Shown: positions 1 through 9,391 of the stretch, in pieces | How the letters are laid out: each line of letters begins with the position of its first letter | How positions within the stretch are numbered: the first letter of the stretch is position 1 | Assembly: GCF_005222805.1 (NCBI RefSeq) | Contig: NZ_STGC01000005.1 | Coordinates: 1,899,651 to 1,963,650 of the forward strand | DNA length: 64,000 bases | Direction of reading: 5' to 3' | Source: Devosia sp. FKR38 | GTDB lineage: Bacteria; Pseudomonadota; Alphaproteobacteria; Rhizobiales; Devosiaceae | Position numbers and translations under genes: made by a program | Notes under the pieces: generated by a model | Databases searched by the model: none | What the model was told of the DNA's origin: nothing | The model's input: the letters and a program-made list of their open reading frames with translations, nothing else

Positions 1-549
1 CAGCGTCGCCCAGGTGCCGGTCACCAGCGCCGTCTGCCCGATATCGGGCTGCAGCAGCAGGCCGGCTACGATCACCAGCATGATGCCCGTGGCCAGGATC
101 TTGCCCGGCACATTGCGGTGGATCATCGATTCCGAGAACAGCCAGGCGCTGAGCACGGCAAAGGCCGGCTTGACGAATTCGGAGGGCTGCACCGACTGGC
201 CGGCGAACGATACCCAACGGCGGGCGCCCTTGACCTCGGTGCCAAACTTCAGCGTGGCCCACAGCAGCGCAACGCTGACCACGAGCGTCACCAGCGTGGC
301 AATGCGCGCCTGGCGATGGTTGAGCAGCGAGGTCACCAGCATCACCGGCAGCGCCAGGGCGCAGAACATGGCGTGGCGGATCACGAAATACCATTCGTTC
401 AGCCCGATGCGCTCGGCCACCGGCGGGCTGGCGGCAAAGCTCAGCACCATGCCGCAGGTCATCAGCAGGATCAGCGCGCCCAGCAGCTCCCGGTCAATCG
501 ACCACCACCACTCCGCCAGGGGCGTTTTATCGGCACGGGAGAACATCAT
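1..549 (-). CDS. ftsW: FtsW, septal peptidoglycan polymerase (partial, C-terminus outside window)
   Basis: SEDS-family integral membrane glycosyltransferase of the divisome, which polymerises lipid II at the septum with FtsI. The first 183 residues are visible. They hold a cytosolic N-terminus, several hydrophobic segments, and the family landmarks KGARRW near residue 105 and QPSEFVKP shortly after, followed by LLLQPDIGQTAL. Translation starts at one of two adjacent ATG codons (549 or 546). In most Hyphomicrobiales murD lies between mraY and this gene; here only about 120 bases separate them and a hairpin lies in that gap. The family call is firm from the motifs; the rest of the gene lies beyond base 1. 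Confidence 0.95.
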   Translation of the reverse strand, partial: MMFSRADKTPLAEWWWSIDRELLGALILLMTCGMVLSFAASPPVAERIGLNEWYFVIRHAMFCALALPVMLVTSLLNHRQARIATLVTLVVSVALLWATLKFGTEVKGARRWVSFAGQSVQPSEFVKPAFAVLSAWLFSESMIHRNVPGKILATGIMLVIVAGLLLQPDIGQTALVTGTWATL

Positions 550-584
550 GGCAAAGCCGGGCTACTGGATACAAACTGCTGTAA

Positions 585-593
585 ATTGTAACA
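585..593 (-). promoter_or_regulatory. Candidate extended -10 promoter for ftsW
   Basis: Read on the minus strand, TGTTACAAT forms an extended -10 element about 36 bases before the ftsW start. No good -35 box sits 17 bases upstream. It is plausible because the hairpin after mraY would otherwise cut ftsW off from upstream transcription. Weak evidence from sequence pattern only. Confidence 0.3.
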
Positions 594-644
594 GGCCGTT
601 GGTTACCGATTTGCCAATTGCTTTTGCGTTTTGCGAAAAGTGAG

Positions 645-667
645 GATGGGCAACCCAGTTGCCCATC
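645..667 (-). terminator. Hairpin directly after mraY
   Basis: A perfect 10-bp inverted repeat (GATGGGCAAC and GTTGCCCATC) with a 3-base loop begins 3 bases after the mraY stop. On the minus strand it is followed by CTCACTTTTCGC, a modest T-rich tail. It looks like an intrinsic or partial terminator placed where murD usually begins. Confidence 0.55.
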
Positions 668-670
668 GCA

Positions 671-1756
671 TCAGCGCAGCTTGAGGCTCGACAGGCCGAT
701 CAGCGCCAGCACGAAGCTGATGATCCAGAAGCGGATCACTACCTGGCTCTCGGTCCAGCCGAGATGCTCGAAATGGTGGTGGATCGGCGCCATGCGGAAC
801 ACGCGCTTGCCGGTGAGCTTGAAGGACGCCACCTGGACGATCACCGAGACGGTTTCCAGCACGAAGAGGCCGCCGATGATGGCCAGCACGATTTCGTGCT
901 TGGTGGCCACAGCGATGGTGCCCAGCGCGCCGCCCAGGGCGAGCGAGCCGGTGTCGCCCATAAAGATCTGCGCCGGCGGCGCGTTGAACCACAAAAAGCC
1001 CAGTCCCGCTCCGATCAGCGCGCCGCAAACCACCGCCAATTCGCCCGTGCCGGGCACATAGTTGAGCAGCAGATAGTCCGAGAAATTGACACTACCGACG
1101 AGGTACGCGATCAGCGCAAAGCACGCCGCCGCAACCATCACCGGCACAATGGCCAGGCCATCGAGGCCATCGGTGAGATTGACCGAATTGCCCGCGGCCA
1201 TCACCACGAAGCCGCCGAACAGGATGTAGAAATAGCCCAGGTTGAAGGCCAGGTCCTTGACGAACGGGAACAGCATCGCATTGCTGTGCGGCCCGGCATT
1301 GAGCTGGGAAATCGCATAGGCGGCGACGGCCCCGATCAGCGCTTCGAGCAGCAGCCGCTGCTTGCTGCCAAAGCCCTTGTGGCTCATGCGCTTGACCTTG
1401 AGATAGTCGTCGTAAAAGCCGATGGCGCCAAAGCCCACCGTCACGAACAGCACCACCCAGACATAGCCATTGCTCAGATTGGCCCAGATCAGCGTCGAAA
1501 ACACCGCGCCCGACAGGATCATCAGCCCGCCCATGGTGGGCGTGCCCTTCTTGGTCAGCAGGTGCCCCGCCGGACCGTCCTCACGGATCGGCTGGCCCTT
1601 GCCCTGCTTGAGGCGCAGCAGCGCAATCATGCCGGGGCCGAACAGGAACACGAAGAACAGCGCCGTGATCACCGCACCCGCCGTGCGGAAGGTGATATAG
1701 CGGAAAACGTTGAGCGCCGTCAGCGCGTCGCCCAACTGGCTGAGAAAATACAACAT
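671..1756 (-). CDS. mraY: MraY, phospho-N-acetylmuramoyl-pentapeptide transferase
   Basis: Transfers phospho-MurNAc-pentapeptide from UDP to undecaprenyl phosphate, making lipid I in the inner membrane. The 361-residue length is normal. About ten hydrophobic segments are visible, with the conserved cytosolic motifs GTPTMGG near residue 70, YDDYLK near 115, the [10 protein letters not shown] loop near 193 and HHHFEHLGW near 325, all typical of active MraY. It lies 27 bases after murF in the same transcription unit. A hairpin follows its stop and murD is absent downstream. Confidence 0.98.
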   Translation of the reverse strand: MLYFLSQLGDALTALNVFRYITFRTAGAVITALFFVFLFGPGMIALLRLKQGKGQPIREDGPAGHLLTKKGTPTMGGLMILSGAVFSTLIWANLSNGYVWVVLFVTVGFGAIGFYDDYLKVKRMSHKGFGSKQRLLLEALIGAVAAYAISQLNAGPHSNAMLFPFVKDLAFNLGYFYILFGGFVVMAAGNSVNLTDGLDGLAIVPVMVAAACFALIAYLVGSVNFSDYLLLNYVPGTGELAVVCGALIGAGLGFLWFNAPPAQIFMGDTGSLALGGALGTIAVATKHEIVLAIIGGLFVLETVSVIVQVASFKLTGKRVFRMAPIHHHFEHLGWTESQVVIRFWIISFVLALIGLSSLKLR

Positions 1757-1783
1757 GGATAGGCGTGTCCTCGTTGGCTGGGG

Positions 1784-3175
1784 TCAGTTGCTGCCGAACT
1801 GCCCGCGGATCGTCTCGATCAGTCCTGCCAGCCCCACGCCGTTGGACCCTTTGACCATAACTGCGTCGCCATAGGCAAGGTCATTGCGCACGATCTCCGC
1901 CATCTCGCGCGCCGTGCCGGCATGGGCCGCCACCTGCCCCGCGCCCAGCGCCGCGGCCAGCGCCGCCATGGCCGGACCAACGAGATAAACCCGATCTGCC
2001 CCCGAAGCGCGCACCGCGTCGGCAAGGCTGGCATGCAGTTCGGCCGACTGTGGCCCCAGCTCGAGCATATCGCCCAGCACCACCATCTTGCGTCCGCCCG
2101 GCGCCACCTGCGCAGCAAACACCGCCAGCGCCGCCGTCATCGAGGCGGTATTGGCATTATAGCTTTCATCGATCAGCAAAAGGGGCTTGTCCTTAGGCCC
2201 CAGCAGCAATCGCTGCCCCCGCCCGGCCTGCGCGCCAAAGCCCGCCAGCGCCTGCAGCGCCACCGCGCGCTCGACCCCGGCAATATGGGCAACCGCCAGC
2301 GCCGCCGTGGCATTGGCCAGCATGTGCCGGCCCGGCACATTGAGCGCCAGGTCGAACCGCGCCGTGCCATGGCTGATGGTGGCGCGCGCCGTTTCGGCAT
2401 CGCCGGTGATCGCACTGATGTGCCAGTCCGCCCCGGCGCTTTCGCCATAGGTGACAATATGAGCCACGCCCGCCGCCCGGGCTGCGTCGCGCAGCAGCTC
2501 GATCTGGCCGTGATCGGCATTGAGCACCGCCGTGCCGCCTGGCAGCAGGCCCTCGAAGATTTCCGCCTTGGCCCGGGCAATGCCCTCAAGACTGCCAAAG
2601 GCCTCGAAATGCGCTGGCGCAACGGTGGTGATGACGGCGATCTGCGGCCGCACCAATTGGCTGAGCGGCCGGATTTCGTCGGGCGCACTCATGCCCATTT
2701 CGAACACGCCGAACTCGGCCGCCTGCGGCAGCCGCGCCAGCATCAGCGGCACGCCCCAGTGATTGTTGAAGCTCTTGATCGAGGCATGGGTCGGCCCGGC
2801 CGCTTCCAGCACCACGCGGATGGCTTCCTTGGTGGTGGTCTTGCCCACGCTGCCGGTGACGCCAACTACAATGGCGCCGCTGCGCGCCCGCGCTGCCCTG
2901 GCCAGGTCGCGCAGGCCACCCAACGCGTCCTCGACCACGATGCGCCCCGGCCCTTCGCCCCGGCTCACCAAAGCCGCCGCCGCGCCATTGGCCAGCGCCG
3001 TGTCAACAAAATCATGCCCGTCGAAGCGGTCGCCCTTGATGGCGACAAACAGCGCATCGGGACCGAGCTCGCGCGAATCGATGGACACCGAATTGATCGG
3101 CAGCGCCGGATCAAGATCGCTCGTGCCGCCGGTCGCGGCCAGGATTTCGGCAAGGGTATAGAGGGGCTTGGTCAT
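1784..3175 (-). CDS. murF: MurF, UDP-MurNAc-tripeptide:D-Ala-D-Ala ligase
   Basis: Cytoplasmic Mur ligase that adds D-Ala-D-Ala to UDP-MurNAc-tripeptide. The 463-residue protein has an N-terminal UDP-substrate domain (SIDSR near residue 31), the ATP loop GVTGSVGKTTTKEA near residues 105-118 and the central-domain motif NNHWGVP near 141. The gap to murE upstream is unusually large for this cluster (159 bases, with repeat-like sequence), so murF may not depend only on translational coupling to murE. Confidence 0.97.
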   Translation of the reverse strand: MTKPLYTLAEILAATGGTSDLDPALPINSVSIDSRELGPDALFVAIKGDRFDGHDFVDTALANGAAAALVSRGEGPGRIVVEDALGGLRDLARAARARSGAIVVGVTGSVGKTTTKEAIRVVLEAAGPTHASIKSFNNHWGVPLMLARLPQAAEFGVFEMGMSAPDEIRPLSQLVRPQIAVITTVAPAHFEAFGSLEGIARAKAEIFEGLLPGGTAVLNADHGQIELLRDAARAAGVAHIVTYGESAGADWHISAITGDAETARATISHGTARFDLALNVPGRHMLANATAALAVAHIAGVERAVALQALAGFGAQAGRGQRLLLGPKDKPLLLIDESYNANTASMTAALAVFAAQVAPGGRKMVVLGDMLELGPQSAELHASLADAVRASGADRVYLVGPAMAALAAALGAGQVAAHAGTAREMAEIVRNDLAYGDAVMVKGSNGVGLAGLIETIRGQFGSN

Positions 3176-3266
3176 CAGACGTCTCTGCCTGCGCGATGCA
3201 GCACCGCCCCCGCGATGGGGGCAGCCGGGATAGGGTGACGTTCGGGTACAATATCCTGCACGCGCC

Positions 3267-3303
3267 GGCCACCCTCTTCATCCCGTCCCGCACGCGGGAG
3301 GGC
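3267..3303. repeat. Diverged GC-rich hairpin repeat in the murE-murF gap
   Basis: On the minus strand this reads CCCTCCCGCGTGCGGGA followed by GGG, ATGAAGAGGG and TGG. It resembles the CCTCCCCC hairpin repeats at 31467, 40931 and 44941 but with a different loop. The 159-base murE-murF gap shows no other feature. Confidence 0.35.
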
Positions 3304-3334
3304 GTCAGACCAGGTGCGCCAAACGCTCAAGCGA

Positions 3335-4777
3335 CTATCCCTTGATGGCCTCCAGCACGACCTCATGGTCGCTGAAGTGCTGCTTGGTGGTCCCGATGAT
3401 CTGGTAGTTCTCGTGGCCCTTGCCGGCCACCAGCAGAACATCACCCTTCTGCAGCGATTTTATGGCCGTGCGAATGGCCTCGCCGCGGTCGCCGATCTCC
3501 TTGGCGCCCTTGGCTTCCGCCAGGATCGCCGCGCGAATGCTCGCCGGATCCTCGGTGCGGGGGTTGTCGTCGGTCACGATGACATCGTCGGCCATGCGCT
3601 TGGCCACCGCGCCCATCATCGGGCGCTTGGCCTTGTCGCGGTCGCCACCGGCGCCGAACACCACCCGCAGCTTGTTCTTGGCATAGGGACGCAGCGAGGC
3701 CAGCGCCGATTCCAGCGCGCCCGGCTTGTGCGAATAGTCCACGAAAATGGCCGCGCCATTATGCTCGCCCACCAGCTCCAGCCGCCCCTTGGCGCCCTTG
3801 AGCTCGCTGAGGGCCGGGATGGCCACCGACTTGTCGACACCCGTCGACATGGCCAGCGCCGCCGCGATGATGGCATTGGACACCTGGAATTCGCCGGTCA
3901 GCGGCAGATGGAAGCTCATCTTCTCGCCCACATGGCGCACCACCACGCGCTGCCCATAGCCCTCCGGCTCGATCGAGAGCACTTCGATATAGGCACCCTC
4001 GCGGCCCACCGTCAGCAGCGTCGCGCCGGCGCTGAGCGCGGCGAACATGAAGGGCTCGTATTCGGGGTCATCGACATTGACCACCGCCGGACCGCTGTCG
4101 ACCAGCAGGTCCGTGAACAGCCTCAGCTTGGCATTGCGGTATTCGTCCATGTCGGCGTGATAGTCGAGATGGTCGTGGCTGAGATTGGTGAAGGCCACCG
4201 CTTCAAAATGGATGCCGTCGAGGCGCCGCTGGTCGAGGCCATGGCTGGAGGCTTCCAGCGCCACATGGTCGATGCCCTGCGCCTTGAGCGCCCGCATCGA
4301 CTGGTGCAACGTGCGCGAATCCGGGGTGGTCAGGCTCCCTTCGATCAGCCGGTTCGCCGTCTCCACGCCCAGCGTGCCGATGCTGGCGCCCGGAATGCCG
4401 GCATAGGTCCAGATCTGGCGCACAAACGATGCCACCGAGGTCTTGCCGCTGGTGCCGGTCACCGCCACGGTGATTTCCGGTTGCGGTTCATAGACGCGCG
4501 AGGCGGCCCGGGCATAGGCGGCCCGCACATCCTTGACGATCACCACCGGCACGCCCGGATCACCCACCGGAGCGGTGTCGCTGATAATGGCCAGAGCGCC
4601 GCGGCGCACCGCATCGGCGACAAACTGGTTGCCATGGGCGTTGGCGCCCGGCAGCGCGAAAAAGATATCGCCCGGCTCGATGCGGCGGCTGTCCGAATTC
4701 AGACCGAAGACCGCGCCCAGGCCCTTCTTGGGGCGGGCGCCGGAACCTTCAAGCAGTTGGGTTACGCTGAGGGACAA
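3335..4777 (-). CDS. murE: MurE, UDP-MurNAc-L-Ala-D-Glu:meso-diaminopimelate ligase
   Basis: Adds meso-diaminopimelate to UDP-MurNAc-dipeptide in the cytoplasm. The 480-residue protein shows SDSRRIEPGDIFFAL at residues 29-43, the ATP loop TGTSGKTS at 108-115, TTPDSRTLH in the central domain and DDNPRTEDP near residue 407. The DNPR element is the diaminopimelate-recognition signature, so the cell wall is predicted to be of the mDAP type. It starts 19 bases after the ftsI stop, so it is in one operon with ftsI. Confidence 0.97.
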   Translation of the reverse strand: MSLSVTQLLEGSGARPKKGLGAVFGLNSDSRRIEPGDIFFALPGANAHGNQFVADAVRRGALAIISDTAPVGDPGVPVVIVKDVRAAYARAASRVYEPQPEITVAVTGTSGKTSVASFVRQIWTYAGIPGASIGTLGVETANRLIEGSLTTPDSRTLHQSMRALKAQGIDHVALEASSHGLDQRRLDGIHFEAVAFTNLSHDHLDYHADMDEYRNAKLRLFTDLLVDSGPAVVNVDDPEYEPFMFAALSAGATLLTVGREGAYIEVLSIEPEGYGQRVVVRHVGEKMSFHLPLTGEFQVSNAIIAAALAMSTGVDKSVAIPALSELKGAKGRLELVGEHNGAAIFVDYSHKPGALESALASLRPYAKNKLRVVFGAGGDRDKAKRPMMGAVAKRMADDVIVTDDNPRTEDPASIRAAILAEAKGAKEIGDRGEAIRTAIKSLQKGDVLLVAGKGHENYQIIGTTKQHFSDHEVVLEAIKG

Positions 4778-4796
4778 AGGGTCAAATCCTTCTGGA

Positions 4797-6539
4797 TCAG
4801 TTGAAGTGCGAGCCGACGGGGCCGCCCTGCAGGGCAGGCGGGACTAGGCTTTCGTCAAGAAGCGGCGAAAAGTCTGGCGCAATGCCGAGCATCGGCGCGA
4901 CGCGCTGCACGATGCGGCCCGTCACCGTGCCGGCATTCCAGCCTGCAGTGGTTCCGGACTGAGGATTTTCCGCCTTGGGTTCATCAACCATGATGACCAT
5001 AGCATAGCGGGGATTTTCGAGCGGAAAAGCCGACCCGAAAAAGTTCGTGACCTTGTTGGACGAATAGCGGCCGTCCACGACCTTTTCGGCCGTGCCGGTC
5101 TTGCCGCCAACCCGAAAGCCGAGCGCCAACTTGTTCATCTGCGAACCCGAACCGCCCGCGCCAATGGCATTGAGGCGCATCAGGTAGCGGATGGCTTCAC
5201 TGGTCTCTGGCTGGATAACGCGACGGTATAGCGGCTCGGCCTCCGCGACACTGCGCTTGTAGAGCGTGGGCGGAACATAATTGCCGCCGTTCACGAACGC
5301 CGCATAGGCCGTCAGCATGTGCAGCGGCGAGACCGACAGGCCGTGCCCGAACGACGCGGTGGCGGCACCAACATCGGAGAACGACTTTGGCACGGTCGGC
5401 AGCCGCATTTCCGGCAGCTCGAAAGGCACCCGGGCATCAAAGCCCACGCGGCTCAGGAAGGCGCGGAAATTATCCTTGCCCATGGCCTGCATCACATGGA
5501 TCGTTCCGACGTTTGACGAGTATTTATAGACCTCTGGCAGCTTGAGGATACGATGCTTGCCATGGAAGTCTTCGATGGTGAAGCGCCCGAACCGAACGCC
5601 GAACCGGGCATCAAACTCATCGGTCAGCTTGACCGCACCACTGTCGATCGCGCCCGCCATCGTCACCGTCTTGAAGATCGAGCCGGGTTCGAAAATGCCC
5701 GCCGTGATGCGGTTGAAACTGTCCTTGACCAGCGCCGTCGCCGGCTCATTGGGGTTGAAGTCTGGGACGGAGGCCAGCGCGATGATCTCGCCGGTATGGA
5801 TGTCCATCATCACGCCGGCCGCCGCGATGGCCTGATAGCGGGTCATCGCATCCACCAGCTGTTCGTGCATCACATGCTGCACGCGCATGTCCACGCTCAG
5901 CTCCACCGGCGCCAGCGCATTGCCACGCGCCAGGCCCAGGTCCTGCAGCAGGGCGATGTCCTCGCTGTCCATATGCTTTTCAATGCCGGCAATGCCGCGG
6001 TTGTCGATATTGGTCGAGCCCAGAATATGGCTGGCCTCGGTCATGCCCGGATAGAAGCGCTTGGATTCGGTGATGAAGTCGATGCCGGGAATGCCCAGCC
6101 GCATCACCTTCTCTTCAATGCTCGGCGACAGCTCGCGCTGCACCCACACAAAGCCCTGGTCGCCGCTGAGCCGCTCGCGCAGCCAGCTTTCGCTGAGATT
6201 GGGCAGCACGGTGCGCAGCTTGCGCACGGCCTCTTCGACATCGATGATGCGGCGCGGCTCGGCATAGAGCGAGGGCACGCGGATATCGACCGCCATTTCC
6301 AGCCCGTTGCGGTCCAGGATCGGCGGCCGCGTCGCGGTGATCACGTCGCGCGCCTGGCCTTCGATGGCGGAATCGGTCTCGGTCAGGCCCAGCTGCACCA
6401 GCCGCGCGCCCACCAGGCTAAAGCCGAGCAGGATCGCCAGCACCATCCAGCGGATACGGGCCTGGGTAAGATTGCCGCGCACCTTGCGCGCGCCGTCGAG
6501 CGCAATGGTGGCACTGAGCTGTTCTGCGGTCATCGCCAT
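4797..6539 (-). CDS. ftsI: FtsI (PBP3), septal peptidoglycan transpeptidase
   Basis: Monofunctional class B penicillin-binding protein that cross-links septal wall with FtsW. In the 580-residue protein one membrane anchor spans about residues 31-50, a dimerisation domain follows, and the transpeptidase domain carries SIFK (Ser287, Lys290), SSN (341-343) and KTGT (480-483). Start and ftsL stop overlap as TAATG, which suggests translational coupling. All catalytic motifs are intact. Confidence 0.97.
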   Translation of the reverse strand: MAMTAEQLSATIALDGARKVRGNLTQARIRWMVLAILLGFSLVGARLVQLGLTETDSAIEGQARDVITATRPPILDRNGLEMAVDIRVPSLYAEPRRIIDVEEAVRKLRTVLPNLSESWLRERLSGDQGFVWVQRELSPSIEEKVMRLGIPGIDFITESKRFYPGMTEASHILGSTNIDNRGIAGIEKHMDSEDIALLQDLGLARGNALAPVELSVDMRVQHVMHEQLVDAMTRYQAIAAAGVMMDIHTGEIIALASVPDFNPNEPATALVKDSFNRITAGIFEPGSIFKTVTMAGAIDSGAVKLTDEFDARFGVRFGRFTIEDFHGKHRILKLPEVYKYSSNVGTIHVMQAMGKDNFRAFLSRVGFDARVPFELPEMRLPTVPKSFSDVGAATASFGHGLSVSPLHMLTAYAAFVNGGNYVPPTLYKRSVAEAEPLYRRVIQPETSEAIRYLMRLNAIGAGGSGSQMNKLALGFRVGGKTGTAEKVVDGRYSSNKVTNFFGSAFPLENPRYAMVIMVDEPKAENPQSGTTAGWNAGTVTGRIVQRVAPMLGIAPDFSPLLDESLVPPALQGGPVGSHFN

Positions 6540-6922
6540 TACTCGATCCCCTCCAGGCTCAATATTGCGTCAATCGGATCAACGCCCGCTTCCAGCGACT
6601 GGAACAGCGAATCCATGGCCGCCGAATTGGGCTTGGCCGGCCGCATCGGCAGGTCAGCCAGGCTGCCGAACTGCTCCTGGCGCACCGGCTCGATGGCCAG
6701 CGCCAGCTGATGCCGCTTGACGATGGGCTCGATATGGCCGGGCTGGTTGAGCACCGCCTCATCGGCCTTGAGCAGCGAGATCTGCCCCTCCTGCTCATCG
6801 ATCTGGGCAATCAGCGCCGTGCGCTGGCTGGCCGTGTTCTCGATGGAGAACTTGAGCGTATAGACGCCCGCCAGCATCACGATGGCACTGAAGATCAGGA
6901 TGATGTTGAGATTGCGGATCAT
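6539..6922 (-). CDS. ftsL: FtsL-like cell division protein
   Basis: Small bitopic divisome protein of 127 residues. A short cytosolic tip is followed by a membrane segment at about residues 6-23 and a heptad-rich periplasmic stretch (about 25-65) fit for coiled-coil pairing with FtsB. Identification rests on topology, size and position between rsmH and ftsI, because FtsL sequences diverge strongly. The start overlaps the rsmH stop by 4 bases (ATGA) and the stop overlaps ftsI (TAATG). Confidence 0.9.
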   Translation of the reverse strand: MIRNLNIILIFSAIVMLAGVYTLKFSIENTASQRTALIAQIDEQEGQISLLKADEAVLNQPGHIEPIVKRHQLALAIEPVRQEQFGSLADLPMRPAKPNSAAMDSLFQSLEAGVDPIDAILSLEGIE

Positions 6923-7920
6923 GATGCGTCCCGGATTCTGGGAACGCTGAGCCCCTCGGCGCTGACCGGGCGGGCGGGCGCGTCAGAGCGATGCGCCGCC
7001 CGCAGAATGGCCGAACGCGCCCGCGGATTGCGCGCCACTTCGCTGTCGCCGGCCTTGCGGGCCTTGGCCACATCCACCCAGCGGCGGGCTTCGCCCACCA
7101 CCTGCGGCAGGTGACGCGACTGCGCCGGGCCGCCCTTGTCGGGGTCAAAGAAGCGTTTGACGATGCGGTCTTCCAGCGAATGGAATGCCACCACCGCCAG
7201 CGTGCCGCCTTCGCCCAGCAGGCGCTCGGCTGCGAACAGCGCTTCCACCAGCTGGTCGAACTCGGCATTGACGGCAATGCGCAGCGCCTGGAACGAGCGC
7301 GTCGCCGGATGCGCATCGCCCGGCTTGCGGCCGATGGCCTTTTCGATGATGCGGGCCAGCTCGATCGTCGTGGCAATCGGCGCGGTCTCGCGCGCCGCCA
7401 CGATGAACTGGGCAATGCGGCGCGATTTACGTTCTTCGCCAAAGGCATAGAGCAGATTGGCCAGCTGCTCGGCCTCCAGCCCATTGACCAGATCGGCGGC
7501 GCTTTCGCCCTTCCCGCTCATGCGCATATCGAGCGGTCCCTCGCGCATGAAGGAAAAGCCGCGCTCGGCCTGGTCGAGCTGCATGGACGACACGCCGATA
7601 TCGAGCACCACGCCATCGATCGGCCCAAGCGGGGCCGCCAGCGTGTCGAGTTCGGAGAACGTGCTGGGCACAAAGGTGAAGCGGCCGTCGAATTCGGCGC
7701 TCAGCGCATCGGCAAAGGGTTTCACGCTCGGGTCGCGGTCAATGGCCACCACCATGGCCCCGGCCTCCAGCAGGGCCCGCGAATAGCCGCCAGCGCCGAA
7801 TGTGCCGTCGACGATCCGCTTGCCGACCAGGGGCGACAGCGCCGCGATCACCTCATCGATCAGGACGGGGACATGCGGGCCGGCGTCGGGGCTGGTTTCG
7901 GGCATGGAACGCTTGCCCAT
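6919..7920 (-). CDS. rsmH: RsmH (MraW), 16S rRNA C1402 N4-methyltransferase
   Basis: SAM-dependent methyltransferase acting on 16S rRNA in the decoding centre. The 333-residue protein has HVPVLIDEVIAAL near the start, the SAM motif DGTFGAGGYSRALL near residues 39-52, DIGVSSMQLDQAERGFSF in the middle and a VVAFHSLEDRIVK motif toward the end. A second Met at residue 6 could also be the start. The mraZ gene usually found just upstream is missing: the next feature upstream is RNase P RNA after only about 180 bases. Confidence 0.97.
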   Translation of the reverse strand: MGKRSMPETSPDAGPHVPVLIDEVIAALSPLVGKRIVDGTFGAGGYSRALLEAGAMVVAIDRDPSVKPFADALSAEFDGRFTFVPSTFSELDTLAAPLGPIDGVVLDIGVSSMQLDQAERGFSFMREGPLDMRMSGKGESAADLVNGLEAEQLANLLYAFGEERKSRRIAQFIVAARETAPIATTIELARIIEKAIGRKPGDAHPATRSFQALRIAVNAEFDQLVEALFAAERLLGEGGTLAVVAFHSLEDRIVKRFFDPDKGGPAQSRHLPQVVGEARRWVDVAKARKAGDSEVARNPRARSAILRAAHRSDAPARPVSAEGLSVPRIRDAS

Positions 7921-8103
7921 TACATTGACTACTCCACTGCCGGCGCATGCTGCCGGTTAAACGCATCGTGGCAATCTGCCTCATGACGCTTAAGATTCTG
8001 TTTCCCATGGTGGTTTGCACAGCCCGATTTCCACTGGCGCCGCAGCTTTGCGAGTGCGCCTGAGCGCCCTGTGCGGGGGCGTGATGCGGGCTGGAAAGGT
8101 AAA

Positions 8104-8494
<391 letters not shown>

Positions 8495-8526
8495 TGGCGT
8501 GGTGTAGAGAGGTATGTGGTGCGCCG

Positions 8527-9246
8527 TCAAGCGCCGGTCAGCAGCGGCTGCGCCACCGGCTTGGTCAGGGCCTGATAGGCCAGGTTGATCGACTTCATGC
8601 GCGCCGTGGCCACATCGATCAATTCTTCCGGCACGCCGCGGGCAATCAGCCGGTCCGGATGGTGCTCGGCCACCAAGAGGCGATAGACCCGCTTGACCTC
8701 ATGCTCGGAGGCATCGGGCGACAGGCCCAGCACGGCATAGGGATCAACGCCGGCTTCCAGCCGCACATGGTGGCTGGCCATCTGCTCGAAGCGCACATCG
8801 TCAAAGCCAAAGATGTCGCTCACCGATTTGAGGTAGTCGAGCTCGGCCTCATGCACCATGCCGTCGGCTGTGGCGATGAAGAACAGGCTGTCCAGCACAT
8901 GCTCGAGCGTCTCCGGGCTCGAGACGAAAAACCGCGCCACCTTGCGGGCATAGGCGTCGTAGCCGGCCACATCCTGCTTGGCCAGGTTGAACACCCGCAC
9001 AACCTGGTCCTCATGGCCGGCGGCGATCTCCACCGTGGCGCGGAAGGCGCGCTCTTCGGATGCCGTCACCACGCCATCGGCCACCGCCATCTTGGCGGCA
9101 AGCGCAATCAGCGCCAGCGTGAACGCAGCGTCGCGGCCGCCGGGCAGCCAATTGTCGGGGTCCAGGGCGTTGACCAGCGAACCGGCAAGGCCTGTACGAT
9201 GGCTGAACGAGCCGACGAAGTCGGACAGTTTCTGCCACATATCCAT
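8527..9246 (-). CDS. DjlA-like co-chaperone (TerB domain plus J domain)
   Basis: Probable soluble 239-residue co-chaperone. An N-terminal TerB-like helical domain (rich in ADGVVTASEE and TADGMVHEAE type acidic motifs, which resemble metal-binding TerB repeats) is followed by a C-terminal J domain starting around YAVLGLSPDAS with the catalytic HPD tripeptide in AEHHPDRL. Unlike E. coli DjlA there is no obvious N-terminal membrane segment. I chose the ATG at 9246, which has a GAAGAG box upstream; an ATG 66 bases earlier is less likely. It stands 32 bases upstream of rnpB on the same strand, so they may be co-transcribed. Confidence 0.88.
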   Translation of the reverse strand: MDMWQKLSDFVGSFSHRTGLAGSLVNALDPDNWLPGGRDAAFTLALIALAAKMAVADGVVTASEERAFRATVEIAAGHEDQVVRVFNLAKQDVAGYDAYARKVARFFVSSPETLEHVLDSLFFIATADGMVHEAELDYLKSVSDIFGFDDVRFEQMASHHVRLEAGVDPYAVLGLSPDASEHEVKRVYRLLVAEHHPDRLIARGVPEELIDVATARMKSINLAYQALTKPVAQPLLTGA

Positions 9247-9391
9247 GTTCTCTTCAGGCTTGCGCATGCGTGGGGCCTCCGCAGCGCCTCTCAGGTCATC
9301 GCCCGGACTCAAACCACCCGCGCAATCAGCGGCCGCACGATAGACGCTGTTGTCGCCCCGGTCCAGCGCCGCGCCTCACACCTGCCCTGCG

